Origin: Trabulsiella odontotermitis
GTDB taxonomy: Bacteria; Pseudomonadota; Gammaproteobacteria; Enterobacterales; Enterobacteriaceae
DNA length: 64,000 bases
Direction: 5' to 3'
Assembly (NCBI RefSeq): GCF_001297775.1
Contig: NZ_LIFX01000002.1
Coordinates: 207-64,206, forward strand
In this document: piece by piece, positions 19,617 through 30,672 of the stretch
Numbering within the stretch: position 1 is the first letter of the stretch
Layout of the letters: each line of letters opens with the position of its first letter
Notes under the pieces: model-generated
What the model was told of the DNA's origin: nothing
Seen by the model: only the letters and a program-made list of their open reading frames with translations
Databases searched by the model: none
Made by a program: the position numbers and the translations under genes

Positions 19617-19783
19617 CCTTGCTCCCGGCGCGTTCGCGCCGTTTTCCTCCCTCCCTCATCGTCACCCCTTGCGCAAATGAAAATATGGTGGCTGGAAATG
19701 CCCGTCCATTGCCGCAATAATCAACACTCATAAAGGGGAAATATAATCCCCGGCAGAACTCTTGATTGGAATAAGGATGGTTA

Positions 19784-20614
19784 ATGAACTGGGCTCACGT
19801 AATTTTGGCAGGCTATATTGGCGCGGTGATTGCCGTGCTGGTCGGCGTATTTCGTAAAAAGGGTTGGGTAGGCAAGGCCGCCGGGGGCGTCATTTTCGTG
19901 GTGGCGATTATTGGTTGGAATCTGTTTGACGTGCACTATCTCATACCGCGCATGAGCCCGGATTATGGGCAGACCGAAGAGCAGAAATTTGAATCGGCGA
20001 TGATGAGCATGCCGACGTTCCAGGTCATTAAAGAACAGGATCCGGCGTTCTGGCAGCATATTCTCGAGCTATCGGTGCAGATGAAAAAGGCGGGCAAAGA
20101 TCAGCAGCAGATTATCGATGCCATCCAGCCGCAAATCCTGCAGCTACAAATGGCCCGGCTACAGCAGGCACCTGATGCCAACGTGGTTGAGTATATGAAA
20201 ATCAACCTTGAGCAGATAGCCCAGGCGCAGGCCAGCGGCGATGACGTCTGCTTCCGCTTCCTGTTCCCGGCGGTGAAAGGCGGTATTAACCCGGTGAAAG
20301 TGATTTCCCATGAGCTTCTCACTCGCCGTACCGAGAGCGACGCGCGAATGATGCGTGCCGCCTACGGGCCGAATAAACACGCGGTCACGCCGCAGGAAAA
20401 ACAGCAGGCGCTGGCAGATATGCAGGCCATTGGCCCGGGGCTGGTGCAGCGTTATGGGCAGGATATCGACATCATGTCTGACCCAAGCAAAGGCGTAGGC
20501 AAAGAGAAAGTCGCCTGTGGACTGGTGCAGGATTTCTGGTCGCAGGTTCTGGCAATGCCGGAAGCCAATGCCGCAGGCGTTGTTCGTTTGGCGCTATCGC
20601 CGGAAATGCAGTAA
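19784..20614 (+). CDS. Membrane protein of unknown function
   Basis: 276 residues. Two hydrophobic segments at the N-terminus (about 5-23 and 33-51) should anchor it in the inner membrane. They are followed by a polar domain of about 220 residues rich in Gln and Met, with amphipathic helices (for example residues 85-140). Single cysteines lie in the later half (DDVCFRF, VACGLVQ). I do not recognise a family. The gene is intact, has ordinary codon use, and is preceded by a weak ribosome site (ATAAGGATGGTTA). It lies 167 bases after miaE and is convergent with yjgM, with a shared terminator. Confidence 0.75.
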   Translation: MNWAHVILAGYIGAVIAVLVGVFRKKGWVGKAAGGVIFVVAIIGWNLFDVHYLIPRMSPDYGQTEEQKFESAMMSMPTFQVIKEQDPAFWQHILELSVQMKKAGKDQQQIIDAIQPQILQLQMARLQQAPDANVVEYMKINLEQIAQAQASGDDVCFRFLFPAVKGGINPVKVISHELLTRRTESDARMMRAAYGPNKHAVTPQEKQQALADMQAIGPGLVQRYGQDIDIMSDPSKGVGKEKVACGLVQDFWSQVLAMPEANAAGVVRLALSPEMQ

Positions 20615-20618
20615 ACCG

Positions 20619-20648
20619 GAAAACCCCTTTGAGCCATCAAAGGGGTTT
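20619..20648. terminator. Bidirectional terminator between the membrane protein gene and yjgM
   Basis: Strong stem AAACCCCTTTGA/TCAAAGGGGTTT around a short loop, with A/T runs on both sides. The stop codon of yjgM (20637-20639) lies within the stem. Confidence 0.85.
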
Positions 20649-21140
20649 GAGCATTCTCACTTCGCAGTCGACGTGGCCGGTGCAGCCAAGCGGTTCAGCG
20701 ATACGCGCAAAGCCAAGGTGCTCATACAGACGAATTGCCTCGGTCAGGAACGCAGTCGTCTCCAGATAACATTGCTGGAAGCCCTGTTCGCGGGCATGTT
20801 CGAGTGCCATCAGCGCCAGTTTCTTCGCCAGGCCTTGCCCACGGGCTGTGGGTAAAAAATACATCTTCTGCAGTTCACAAATGCCCGATTCGCTACAGCT
20901 TAACGGGGCAACGCCACCGCCGCCGACAATCAACCCATTGCGTTCAACCACCCAATAAGCTGCGCCGGGCTGGCTGTAAACCTCGAACAATTCATCCAGG
21001 TTCGGATCGGCGACCGTGTAGCCTTTATCGGCGGTTAAACCGTATTCGGCAGAGACCTGGCGGATAACGGAGGCGATGGCGGCATTATCTTCAGCGGTTA
21101 TCCGGCGAAGCGTCGCCGCAACGGGCGTAACAACACTCAT
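20637..21140 (-). CDS. yjgM: GNAT acetyltransferase YjgM
   Basis: 167-residue N-acetyltransferase of the GNAT superfamily. The acetyl-CoA pocket motif is [25 protein letters not shown], followed by [21 protein letters not shown]. The position near valS and rraB matches E. coli yjgM. The substrate is not shown by the sequence. E. coli yjgN, which I recall lying between yjgM and valS, is absent here. Confidence 0.88.
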   Translation of the reverse strand: MSVVTPVAATLRRITAEDNAAIASVIRQVSAEYGLTADKGYTVADPNLDELFEVYSQPGAAYWVVERNGLIVGGGGVAPLSCSESGICELQKMYFLPTARGQGLAKKLALMALEHAREQGFQQCYLETTAFLTEAIRLYEHLGFARIAEPLGCTGHVDCEVRMLKPL

Positions 21141-21220
21141 AGCAAGCTCATGACATCAACGTGAAACATATGCAGTTAATAACACTGCGGGTAGGGGAAG
21201 CGCAAGCGAGGATAATTCAC

Positions 21221-21256
21221 TAAAAAGCCCCTGAGCAACAGCATCAGGGGCTTTTC
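21221..21256 (-). terminator. valS terminator
   Basis: On the minus strand AAAAGCCCCTGATGC is followed by a short loop, then GCTCAGGGGC and TTTTTAG. The nine-base GC stem with T-run lies about 60 bases beyond the valS stop codon. Confidence 0.9.
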
Positions 21257-21314
21257 GGTCTGCTGCGTCGGATCTACAACGTTTATCCGACTGGCGGGTA
21301 TAACCCCACGGCGC

Positions 21315-24170
21315 TTACAGCGCAGCGATAACTGCCTGCTGCTCAATCAGCTTCGCTTTCGCTTCGGCGTAGCCGGTCAGTTTTTCACGCTCTTTAGCGA
21401 TAACCGCTTCCGGAGCGCGGGCCACAAACCCTTCGTTAGACAGCTTGCCTTCGATGCGGCCGATTTCCGCTTCGATTTTGGCTACTTCTTTCGCCAGGCG
21501 CGCCAGCTCATCTTCTTTATTGATGAGGCCTGCCATCGGGATCAGCAGCTCGGCGCCGTCGATGATTTTGGTCACGGAAACCGGGCCTTTGTCATCAGCT
21601 GGCAGCACGGTGATGCTTTCCAGGCGGGCCAGCGTCTGCAGGAAGCTCTGGTTGTCGTTCACGCGGCGTACAGCATCAGTGCTGCAGCCACGGAGCAGCA
21701 GTTCCAGCGGTTTACCCGGGGCGATGTTCATTTCCGCACGGATGTTACGCACTGCCACGATCGCCTGCTTCAGCCATTCGGTATCGGCCAGCGCAGTGTC
21801 ATCGACCTTCGCCGCATCGAACTGCGGGAACGGCTGCAGCATGATGGTGTCAGCGGTAATGCCGCAAATCACTTTCACGCGCTGCCAGATGGTTTCGGTA
21901 ATGAACGGGATGATCGGGTGTGCCAGACGCAGCAGACCTTCCAGTACAGTCACCAGCGTATTACGCGTGCCGCGCAGTTCCGCTTCAGAACCGCCAGTCA
22001 TCACCGGCTTGGTCAGCTCCAGATACCAGTCGCAGAACTGGTTCCAGGTAAACTCATACAGAATGCCGGCGGCGATGTCGAAACGATAACCGTCCAGCGC
22101 TTCACGGTAGGCTTTCACGGTCTGGTTAAATTCTGCGAGGATCCAGCGGTCAGCCAGCGACAGCACTTTTTCGCCGCCATTGAAGCCGCAATCCTGATCT
22201 TCGGTGTTCATCAGCACAAAGCGGCTGGCGTTCCACAGCTTGTTACAGAAGTTGCGATACCCTTCCAGACGTTTCATATCCCAGTTGATATCGCGGCCGG
22301 TCGAGGCCAGCGCCGCGAGGGTGAAACGCAGGGCGTCAGTACCGTGCGGCTCAATGCCTTCCGGGAACTGTTTTTCGGTACGCTTGCGAATTTTCTCCGC
22401 CAGTTGTGGCTGCATCATGTTGCCGGTGCGTTTTTCCAGCAGATCCTCAAGTGCGATACCATCAACCATATCCAGCGGGTCAATAACGTTGCCTTTGGAT
22501 TTGGACATCTTCTGGCCTTCGTCGTCGCGAATCAGACCGGTCATGTAGACAGTCTTAAACGGTACCTGCGGCTTGCCGTTTTCATCTTTGATGAAATGCA
22601 TGGTCATCATGATCATGCGGGCGATCCAGAAGAAAATGATGTCGAAACCAGACACCATCACGCTGGTCGGGTGGAACTGACGCAGCGCATCGGTGTTTTC
22701 CGGCCAGCCGAGGGTGGAGAACGTCCACAGCGCGGAGGAGAACCAGGTATCCAGCACGTCTTCGTCCTGACGCAGCGGGACGTCGGCGGCGATGTTGTTT
22801 TCCTGACGCACTTCCGCTTCGCTGCGGCCAACGTACACGTTGCCCTGCTCGTCGTACCATGCCGGGATGCGATGACCCCACCACAGCTGACGAGAAATAC
22901 ACCAGTCCTGAATATCGCGCATCCAGGAGAAGTACATGTTTTCGTATTGTTTCGGCACGAACTGGATGTCGCCGTTCTCAACCGCTTCAATCGCCGGTTT
23001 CGCCAGCGGTGCAACGCGAACGTACCACTGGTCGGTCAGCATTGGCTCGATCACCACGCCGCCACGGTCGCCGTACGGGACGGTCAGATCGTGCGGTTTG
23101 ATCTCTTCCAGCAGACCGAGCGCATCAATGGCGGCAACCACCGCTTTACGCGCGGCAAAACGTTCCAGTTTCTGGAACTCCGCCGGGATTTCGCTGGAGT
23201 ACACATCGCTTTCCACGCCGTTGGTGTCGTACACCTGCGCGCTTTCACGGATATCGCCGTCAAAGGTGAAGATGTTGATCATCGGCAGGGCATGACGACG
23301 ACCGACTTCATAGTCGTTAAAATCGTGCGCCGGGGTGATTTTCACACAGCCGGTGCCTTTTTCCATATCCGCGTGTTCGTCGGCGACGATCGGGATACGG
23401 CGGTTAACCAGCGGCAGCACCACGAATTTACCAACCAGATCTTTATAACGCGGATCTTCCGGGTTGACGGCCACGCCGGTATCGCCGAGCAGGGTTTCCG
23501 GACGAGTCGTGGCGACAACTAAGTAATCTTTACCGTCTGCGGTTTTCGCGCCATCGGCCAGCGGATAGCGGATGTGCCACATGGAGCCTTTCGACTCGCG
23601 GTTTTCCACTTCGAGGTCGGAAATGGCGGTGCGCAGTTTCGGGTCCCAGTTGACCAGACGCTTGCCGCGGTAGATCAGATCTTCTTTGTGCAGACGGACA
23701 AACACTTCTTTCACGGCATTGGAAAGGCCTTCGTCCATCGTGAAGCGCTCGCGCTCCCAGTCGACGGAGTTACCCAGACGACGCATCTGACGGGTAATGG
23801 TGCCGCCAGACTCCGCTTTCCACTGCCAGATTTTGTCGATGAAGGCGTCGCGGCCATAGTCGTGACGGGTTTTACCTTCTTCGGCGGCAATTTTGCGCTC
23901 AACCACCATCTGCGTCGCGATACCTGCGTGGTCAGTACCGACCTGCCACAGGGTATTTTTACCCTGCATGCGCTGGTAACGGATCATGGTGTCCATGATG
24001 GTTTGCTGGAAAGCGTGACCCATATGCAAACTGCCGGTGACGTTCGGCGGCGGGATCATGATGCAGAAACTTTCCTGGCTTTCATCGCCATTCGGTTTGA
24101 AATAGCCCTGCTTTTCCCAGTGCTCGTAAAGCGGCTGTTCGATATCTTGTGGGTTGTATGTTTTTTCCAT
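21315..24170 (-). CDS. valS: Valyl-tRNA synthetase ValS
   Basis: Class I aminoacyl-tRNA synthetase that charges tRNA-Val and edits misactivated threonine. It has 951 residues, the E. coli length. The HIGH-type motif is HMGH ([11 protein letters not shown], about residues 42-52) and the KMSKS loop is near residue 554. A C-terminal anticodon domain and a coiled-coil tail ([22 protein letters not shown]) are visible. Its start codon overlaps the holC stop by one base (TAATG), indicating translational coupling. Confidence 0.98.
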   Translation of the reverse strand: MEKTYNPQDIEQPLYEHWEKQGYFKPNGDESQESFCIMIPPPNVTGSLHMGHAFQQTIMDTMIRYQRMQGKNTLWQVGTDHAGIATQMVVERKIAAEEGKTRHDYGRDAFIDKIWQWKAESGGTITRQMRRLGNSVDWERERFTMDEGLSNAVKEVFVRLHKEDLIYRGKRLVNWDPKLRTAISDLEVENRESKGSMWHIRYPLADGAKTADGKDYLVVATTRPETLLGDTGVAVNPEDPRYKDLVGKFVVLPLVNRRIPIVADEHADMEKGTGCVKITPAHDFNDYEVGRRHALPMINIFTFDGDIRESAQVYDTNGVESDVYSSEIPAEFQKLERFAARKAVVAAIDALGLLEEIKPHDLTVPYGDRGGVVIEPMLTDQWYVRVAPLAKPAIEAVENGDIQFVPKQYENMYFSWMRDIQDWCISRQLWWGHRIPAWYDEQGNVYVGRSEAEVRQENNIAADVPLRQDEDVLDTWFSSALWTFSTLGWPENTDALRQFHPTSVMVSGFDIIFFWIARMIMMTMHFIKDENGKPQVPFKTVYMTGLIRDDEGQKMSKSKGNVIDPLDMVDGIALEDLLEKRTGNMMQPQLAEKIRKRTEKQFPEGIEPHGTDALRFTLAALASTGRDINWDMKRLEGYRNFCNKLWNASRFVLMNTEDQDCGFNGGEKVLSLADRWILAEFNQTVKAYREALDGYRFDIAAGILYEFTWNQFCDWYLELTKPVMTGGSEAELRGTRNTLVTVLEGLLRLAHPIIPFITETIWQRVKVICGITADTIMLQPFPQFDAAKVDDTALADTEWLKQAIVAVRNIRAEMNIAPGKPLELLLRGCSTDAVRRVNDNQSFLQTLARLESITVLPADDKGPVSVTKIIDGAELLIPMAGLINKEDELARLAKEVAKIEAEIGRIEGKLSNEGFVARAPEAVIAKEREKLTGYAEAKAKLIEQQAVIAAL

Positions 24171-24613
24171 TATTTCCAGGTTGCCGTGGTCAGGTTGAAA
24201 CCGGCTACGCGGTACGCTTTGTAACGTTCGCGGGCCAGTTGTTTCAAAGAATCTTCGTAGGGGACGAAGTCTATCACTTCTGTGAAAGCGGTGGCAAAAT
24301 CTGCAAAGCCTGTACGCAGACTAATCAGCAGTTCCCGCGGGCTGCTGTTGCGCTTTTGCGGCCAGGCGATCTCCACCGGCGCACCGCCACGCGGGCCTTC
24401 GCCCGACAGGTTGTGCGGCACAAAACTTTCGGGTGGGCGCGTCCACAGCGCTTCATCAAGACGCACCGCCTGCGCTTCATCTTCACAGGCGATCAGAACG
24501 CGTTTACCGTTACGCCAACGTTCTGCGGCAATTTCACACACCAGTTGTTCGACAGCGCTTAAGCCCTCGACTGTGTTGTCGTTGTCCAGCAGGTAGAACG
24601 TTGCGTTTTTCAT
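24170..24613 (-). CDS. holC: DNA polymerase III chi subunit HolC
   Basis: 147-residue chi subunit of the clamp-loader complex. It binds single-stranded DNA-binding protein and, through psi, the clamp loader. The N-terminus [11 protein letters not shown] and the conserved [12 protein letters not shown] segment are typical. It lies between pepA and valS as in E. coli, with a one-base overlap into valS. Confidence 0.97.
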   Translation of the reverse strand: MKNATFYLLDNDNTVEGLSAVEQLVCEIAAERWRNGKRVLIACEDEAQAVRLDEALWTRPPESFVPHNLSGEGPRGGAPVEIAWPQKRNSSPRELLISLRTGFADFATAFTEVIDFVPYEDSLKQLARERYKAYRVAGFNLTTATWK

Positions 24614-24647
24614 GATATGGGGTTTCTTGTCTGAATTTAAATACGAA

Positions 24648-24676
24648 GCCGGGTGGCGCTAGGCTTACCCGGCCTA
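24648..24676. repeat. REP element
   Basis: GCCGGGTGGCGC...TTACCCGGCCTAC is an enterobacterial repetitive extragenic palindrome. It lies in the 91-base gap between holC and pepA, where it may protect or trim the pepA transcript end. Confidence 0.8.
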
Positions 24677-24704
24677 CATACTACGGTTTATTGCCGTTTT
24701 TACC

Positions 24705-26219
<1,515 letters not shown>

Positions 26220-26473
26220 CTACGCTCCTGAATCTTAAAGACAACGGCGGTGGCTACAGATAGAATTGAAAGCTTTCGTAACTCATGTCCGCTGTTGCGG
26301 TGACTTCATGATATTCTTACTGAGTCTACGGTTTGAACACGTTTGAAAACGTGAAGCCGCTGGGTAGTTTAATCTTAGCGATGTTTTCAACGACTCAAGA
26401 GAATAAATGACGTTTAAGCCATGAAACAAGCTATTTTCCTGCAACAAGACGGGTTTTTACGGGCGTATTTATA

Positions 26474-27574
26474 GTGATAATCATAAGATATCTGGTGCGG
26501 GAGACGCTGAAAAGCCAGCTTGCTATCCTCTTCATCCTGCTGCTGATCTTTTTTTGCCAGAAGCTGGTCAGGATCCTCGGCGCCGCGGTTGATGGTGAAA
26601 TCCCGACAAATCTCGTGCTTTCTCTGCTGGGCCTCGGTGTCCCGGAGATGGCGCAATTGATCCTGCCACTGAGCCTGTTTCTCGGGTTGTTAATGACGCT
26701 GGGCAAACTGTACACCGAAAGTGAAATCACGGTGATGCATGCCTGCGGTCTGAGTAAAGCGGTATTGATTAAAGCAGCGATGATCCTGGCGCTGTTTACC
26801 GGCATTATTGCGGCCGTGAATGTGATGTGGGCGGGACCGTGGTCCTCACGTCATCAGGATGAAGTGCTGGCGGAAGCCAAAGCCAACCCCGGCATGGCGG
26901 CGCTGGCACAAGGGCAGTTCCAGCAGGCCACCGACGGCAACGCGGTGCTGTTTATCGAAAGTGTCGACGGCAGCAGTTTTAAAGATGTTTTCCTCGCCCA
27001 GTTGCGTCCGAAAGGCAACGCCCGCCCGTCCGTGGTGGTCGCTGATTCCGGTCAACTGGCGCAGCACAAAGACGGCTCACAAGTGGTGACGCTCAACGAA
27101 GGGACGCGCTTTGAAGGCACCGCGATGCTGCGCGACTTCCGCATCACCGATTTCCAGAATTATCAGGCGATTATCGGTCACCAGGCGGTGGCACTTGATC
27201 CGGATGATACCGAGCAGATGGACATGCGCACACTGTGGAACACCGATAACGACCGCGCCCGCGCTGAGCTGCACTGGCGTTTCACGCTGGTATTCACCGT
27301 CTTTATGATGGCGCTGATGGTGGTGCCGCTGAGCGTGGTCAACCCGCGCCAGGGGCGTGTGCTTTCGATGCTGCCCGCCATGCTGCTGTATCTGGTGTTC
27401 TTCCTGTTGCAGACGTCGCTCAAATCGAACGGCGGCAAAGGCAAGCTGGATCCGATGATCTGGATGTGGGCGGTCAACCTGCTGTATCTCGCCATCGCTG
27501 TCATGCTGAACCTGTGGGATACGTTGCCGGTGCGTCGTTTACGTGCCCGTTTTATGCATAAAGGAGCCGTGTAA
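26474..27574 (+). CDS. lptF: Lipopolysaccharide export permease LptF
   Basis: Inner-membrane subunit of the LptB2FG ABC transporter that extracts lipopolysaccharide from the inner membrane and passes it to LptC/LptA. It has 366 residues with GTG as start (26474), as in E. coli; the alignment to MIIIRYLVRETLKSQ leaves no other choice. Six membrane helices flank a periplasmic beta-jellyroll domain (about residues 130-255). It overlaps lptG by one base. Confidence 0.97.
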   Translation: MIIIRYLVRETLKSQLAILFILLLIFFCQKLVRILGAAVDGEIPTNLVLSLLGLGVPEMAQLILPLSLFLGLLMTLGKLYTESEITVMHACGLSKAVLIKAAMILALFTGIIAAVNVMWAGPWSSRHQDEVLAEAKANPGMAALAQGQFQQATDGNAVLFIESVDGSSFKDVFLAQLRPKGNARPSVVVADSGQLAQHKDGSQVVTLNEGTRFEGTAMLRDFRITDFQNYQAIIGHQAVALDPDDTEQMDMRTLWNTDNDRARAELHWRFTLVFTVFMMALMVVPLSVVNPRQGRVLSMLPAMLLYLVFFLLQTSLKSNGGKGKLDPMIWMWAVNLLYLAIAVMLNLWDTLPVRRLRARFMHKGAV

Positions 27575-28656
27575 TGCAGGCGTTCGGCGTTCTTGACCGC
27601 TATATCGGTAAAACCATTTTTAACACCATCATGCTGACGTTGTTCATGCTGGTGTCGCTCTCCGGCATCATCAAGTTTGTTGACCAGCTTAAGAAAGCCG
27701 GGCAGGGGAGCTACGATGCGATGGGCGCAGGGATGTACACCCTCCTGAGCATCCCGAAAGACATTCAAATCTTCTTCCCGATGGCCGCGCTGCTCGGCGC
27801 GCTGCTGGGGCTCGGTATGCTGGCGCAACGCAGCGAGCTGGTGGTGATGCAGGCCTCCGGCTTTACCCGTATGCAGGTGGCGCTGTCGGTGATGAAAACC
27901 GCAATCCCGCTGGTGCTGCTGACCATGGCGATTGGCGAATGGGTGGCGCCGCAGGGCGAGCAGATGGCGCGTAACTATCGTGCACAGCAGATGTACGGCG
28001 GTTCGTTGCTTTCCACGCAGCAGGGGCTGTGGGCGAAAGACGGGCACAATTTTGTCTATATCGAACGGGTGAAAGGTGACGACGAACTGGGCGGCGTGAG
28101 TATTTACTCGTTCAATAATCAACGTCGTTTGCAATCCGTTCGCTATGCCGCGACGGCGAAATTCGATAACCAGAACAAACTCTGGCGGCTGTCGCAGGTG
28201 GATGAATCCAACCTGACCAATCCGAAGCAGGTGACTGGCAGCCAGACGGTGAGCGGCACCTGGAAAACCAACCTGACGCCGGACAAACTCGGCGTGGTGG
28301 CGCTGGATCCGGACGCGCTCTCCATCAGTGGTCTGCATAACTACGTGCGCTATCTGAAGTCGAGCGGGCAGGACTCCGGCCGTTATCAGCTCAACATGTG
28401 GAGCAAAATCTTCCAGCCACTCTCCGTGGCGGTGATGATGTTAATGGCGTTGTCGTTTATTTTTGGCCCGCTGCGTAGCGTGGCGATGGGGGTGCGCGTG
28501 GTGACGGGGATTAGCTTCGGTTTCGTGTTCTACGTGCTGGATCAGATCTTCGGCCCGCTGACGCTGGTGTATGGCATTCCGCCAGTGGTGGGTGCCCTGC
28601 TGCCGAGCGCCTCGTTCTTCCTGATAAGCCTCTGGCTGATGATGCGCAAAGCGTAA
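27574..28656 (+). CDS. lptG: Lipopolysaccharide export permease LptG
   Basis: Partner of LptF in the LPS exporter. It has 360 residues and the same layout: six membrane helices and a periplasmic jellyroll (about 130-265). The start ATG overlaps the lptF stop (TAATG), and the two are co-translated. This gene ends at the junction where gene order departs from E. coli: yhbW follows, not the yjgR/idn/leuX region. Confidence 0.97.
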   Translation: MQAFGVLDRYIGKTIFNTIMLTLFMLVSLSGIIKFVDQLKKAGQGSYDAMGAGMYTLLSIPKDIQIFFPMAALLGALLGLGMLAQRSELVVMQASGFTRMQVALSVMKTAIPLVLLTMAIGEWVAPQGEQMARNYRAQQMYGGSLLSTQQGLWAKDGHNFVYIERVKGDDELGGVSIYSFNNQRRLQSVRYAATAKFDNQNKLWRLSQVDESNLTNPKQVTGSQTVSGTWKTNLTPDKLGVVALDPDALSISGLHNYVRYLKSSGQDSGRYQLNMWSKIFQPLSVAVMMLMALSFIFGPLRSVAMGVRVVTGISFGFVFYVLDQIFGPLTLVYGIPPVVGALLPSASFFLISLWLMMRKA

Positions 28657-28666
28657 TCAGCCGATT

Positions 28667-28690
28667 CCCCCGGCCTTTTGCAGGCCGGGG
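28667..28690. terminator. Hairpin between lptG and yhbW at the synteny junction
   Basis: Stem CCCCGGCC/GGCCGGGG (28668-28675 and 28683-28690) with a seven-base loop between convergent genes. On the plus strand TGAGGTTTTA follows. It probably ends both transcripts. Confidence 0.75.
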
Positions 28691-28697
28691 TGAGGTT

Positions 28698-29705
28698 TTA
28701 CCCTAACAGTTCTTCTTTCACCTGCATCGCCAGCTCGAACGAGTGCAGGCGCGCCTGATTATCGAAAATCTGCCCGTTGACCATGATTTCATCGGCCTGC
28801 GTTTCGCGCAGCATCGATTCCAGCCCGTGACGAATTTTTGTCTTATCACCTACCAGTGACATGCTCAACGCCTGCTGGACGCCGTACTGCTCTGACGGTG
28901 ACCAGAACTGATCCATATTCTGGATCGGCGGTGGCAACTGGCCGGTCTCGCCGCGGCGCAGTTTCACAAACGCCTGCTGCATTGAGGTAAACAGGAATTC
29001 GGCATCGCGATTGCTGTCGGCGGCAATGATATTGATGCACACCATCGCGTACGGTTTTTCCAGTCGTTCCGACGGTTTGAAGTTCGTGCGATACAGATGC
29101 AGCGCCTGGAAGAGCATATCCGGCGCGAAGTGCGACGCAAAAGCAAACGGCAGGCCAAGCTGTGCGGCCAGTTGAGCGCTGTAGAGGCTGGAGCCGAGCA
29201 ACCAGACCGGCACTTTCTCGCCGTAGCCCGGCACCGGACGCACATGCGGATGGGGATCGCGGGCGTCGAACCAGTCCACCAGTTCCGCGACATCGCGCGG
29301 GAAATTGTCGACGTCGCCGCTCATATGACGACGCAGCGCCATCATGGTGCGCTGATCACTGCCCGGCGCGCGTCCCAGCCCCAGATCGATACGACCAGGA
29401 TAGAGCGTATTGAGCGTGCCGAACTGTTCGGCGATCACCAGCGGCGAGTGGTTCGGCAGCATCACACCGCCGGAACCCAGATGCAGTGTGGTGGTATTCG
29501 CCGCCAGATAACCAATCAGCACTGAGGTCGCCGCACTGGCGATGCCGGTCATGTTGTGATGCTCCGCCAGCCAGTAGCGGTGATAGCCGCGCTTTTCTGC
29601 GAGGCGGGCGAGATCTAACGAGTGTGAAAAGGCGTCTCTGGCAGAGGCGCCCTGGGGGATCGGCGCGAGATCGAGCACCGAAAAAGGAATGGTTTTGTCA
29701 GTCAT
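28698..29705 (-). CDS. yhbW: Luciferase-like monooxygenase YhbW
   Basis: 335-residue member of the bacterial luciferase-like flavin-dependent monooxygenase family. The family pattern is [19 protein letters not shown] at the N-terminus, YWLAEHHNM, and [14 protein letters not shown]. The substrate is unknown. It follows ubiV on the same strand, as in E. coli. A nested hairpin spans the gap before it and includes the sequence where its ribosome binding site should be. No strong purine-rich ribosome site is seen outside that hairpin. Confidence 0.9.
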   Translation of the reverse strand: MTDKTIPFSVLDLAPIPQGASARDAFSHSLDLARLAEKRGYHRYWLAEHHNMTGIASAATSVLIGYLAANTTTLHLGSGGVMLPNHSPLVIAEQFGTLNTLYPGRIDLGLGRAPGSDQRTMMALRRHMSGDVDNFPRDVAELVDWFDARDPHPHVRPVPGYGEKVPVWLLGSSLYSAQLAAQLGLPFAFASHFAPDMLFQALHLYRTNFKPSERLEKPYAMVCINIIAADSNRDAEFLFTSMQQAFVKLRRGETGQLPPPIQNMDQFWSPSEQYGVQQALSMSLVGDKTKIRHGLESMLRETQADEIMVNGQIFDNQARLHSFELAMQVKEELLG

Positions 29706-29709
29706 AACG

Positions 29710-29779
29710 GCTCACTTTGTTACCGGTTAATCTTTTCATACTGCATTAAAGATTAGCTAAAGCTGTTAACAAAGTGAGC
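29710..29779 (-). promoter_or_regulatory. Nested hairpin covering the yhbW ribosome site
   Basis: A perfect 13-base inverted repeat, GCTCACTTTGTTA (29710-29722) and TAACAAAGTGAGC (29767-29779), encloses a perfect eight-base one, TAATCTTT (29728-29735) and AAAGATTA (29748-29755). In the minus-strand transcript the 3' arm ends AAAGTGAGC, five bases before the codon preceding the yhbW ATG, so the weak Shine-Dalgarno-like GTGAG is inside the stem. It could act as a translational switch or RNA-processing signal. No T-run follows, so termination is unlikely. Confidence 0.6.
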
Positions 29780-29785
29780 TATTTA

Positions 29786-30664
29786 TCAGGCCTGCAGCTC
29801 CAGACCGGCAAGGCGTTTCCAGTAACCGTTACAGTCGCTGAGCGGAGCCAGCGCAAGCGGCGCAGCGCCATTTTCATTGGCGCGGAAGGCGTCCAGCATC
29901 GCGAACGTTTCAGTACCCAGCGGCGAAAGGCGCACGATATCCACCAGGCCTTTCATCGAGTTCAGCTCGTTGCCGAGGTTATAAACATAACCGCTCATGG
30001 TCTGAATCCCGTTCAGCACGAACACCTGCTGGTTTTCCTGCGACAGCACGCTGCGCCCGTTCGGATATTTGATGCAGCAGGTTTCGCATTCATCCTTCGG
30101 GCGATCTTCGGAGCGTGCCGTGAAGCAGCGAGCGGAATACGCCAGCGGCAGATGGCCATAGCTCAGCACTTCCACCTCGAACTGGCGGCGGATGCCCAGC
30201 TCATCGCATTGATCAAGCAGATTGGCCAGCCAGTCGCGGGAAAGTTCAACCGGCATGCACCAGCGCACCATCCCCTGTTTCAGCAGCAGACGCAAGGTGA
30301 CCGCGTTATAGCAGTTCAGCGCATGGCTGGCGACAAAAGGCAGCTTGCGCTCGGCGCACAGGTTCACCACGCCGAGATCGCTCGCTTCGAGCAGGAAATC
30401 GCCGTTGTCGACGTAGCGCTTCAGTTCACTCAGTTCTGACGATGCCTGTACCAGTGCCAGCGTCGACAGCACCACCTGCTTGCCGCTGGTGGCGAGGCTC
30501 TTCGCCATGTCTATCCAGTCGCCGACTTTGGTGGCGCGGCGTTTGCTGCACACCGTTTCGCCGAGATAGATGACATCCGCGCTGCTGTTTGCCGCCTGCT
30601 GGTAGAACGATTCCAGCGTCTCTTTCGACCAGTAGTAAAGCACCGGCCCTAATGAATATTTCAT
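29786..30664 (-). CDS. ubiV: UbiV, O2-independent ubiquinone hydroxylation
   Basis: U32-peptidase-family iron-sulfur protein (formerly YhbV) that, with UbiU, performs the ring hydroxylations of ubiquinone synthesis without oxygen. It has 292 residues from MKYSLGPVLYY; six upstream in-frame codons were rejected. The four cysteines that hold a 4Fe-4S cluster in E. coli UbiV are present: Cys39, Cys180, Cys193 and Cys197. It follows ubiU by eight bases on the same strand. Confidence 0.96.
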   Translation of the reverse strand: MKYSLGPVLYYWSKETLESFYQQAANSSADVIYLGETVCSKRRATKVGDWIDMAKSLATSGKQVVLSTLALVQASSELSELKRYVDNGDFLLEASDLGVVNLCAERKLPFVASHALNCYNAVTLRLLLKQGMVRWCMPVELSRDWLANLLDQCDELGIRRQFEVEVLSYGHLPLAYSARCFTARSEDRPKDECETCCIKYPNGRSVLSQENQQVFVLNGIQTMSGYVYNLGNELNSMKGLVDIVRLSPLGTETFAMLDAFRANENGAAPLALAPLSDCNGYWKRLAGLELQA

Positions 30665-30672
30665 CATGTTTC

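Noticed and set aside
21918-23522. A 534-codon plus-strand open frame inside valS
   Set aside because: It is antisense to valS, with the same His/Arg/Gln-rich shadow composition and no recognisable motif.
26338-26353. Hairpin CACGTT-TGAA-AACGTG between pepA and lptF
   Set aside because: It is a short AT-rich hairpin in a normal divergent promoter gap, with no T-run and no known site, so it was not annotated.
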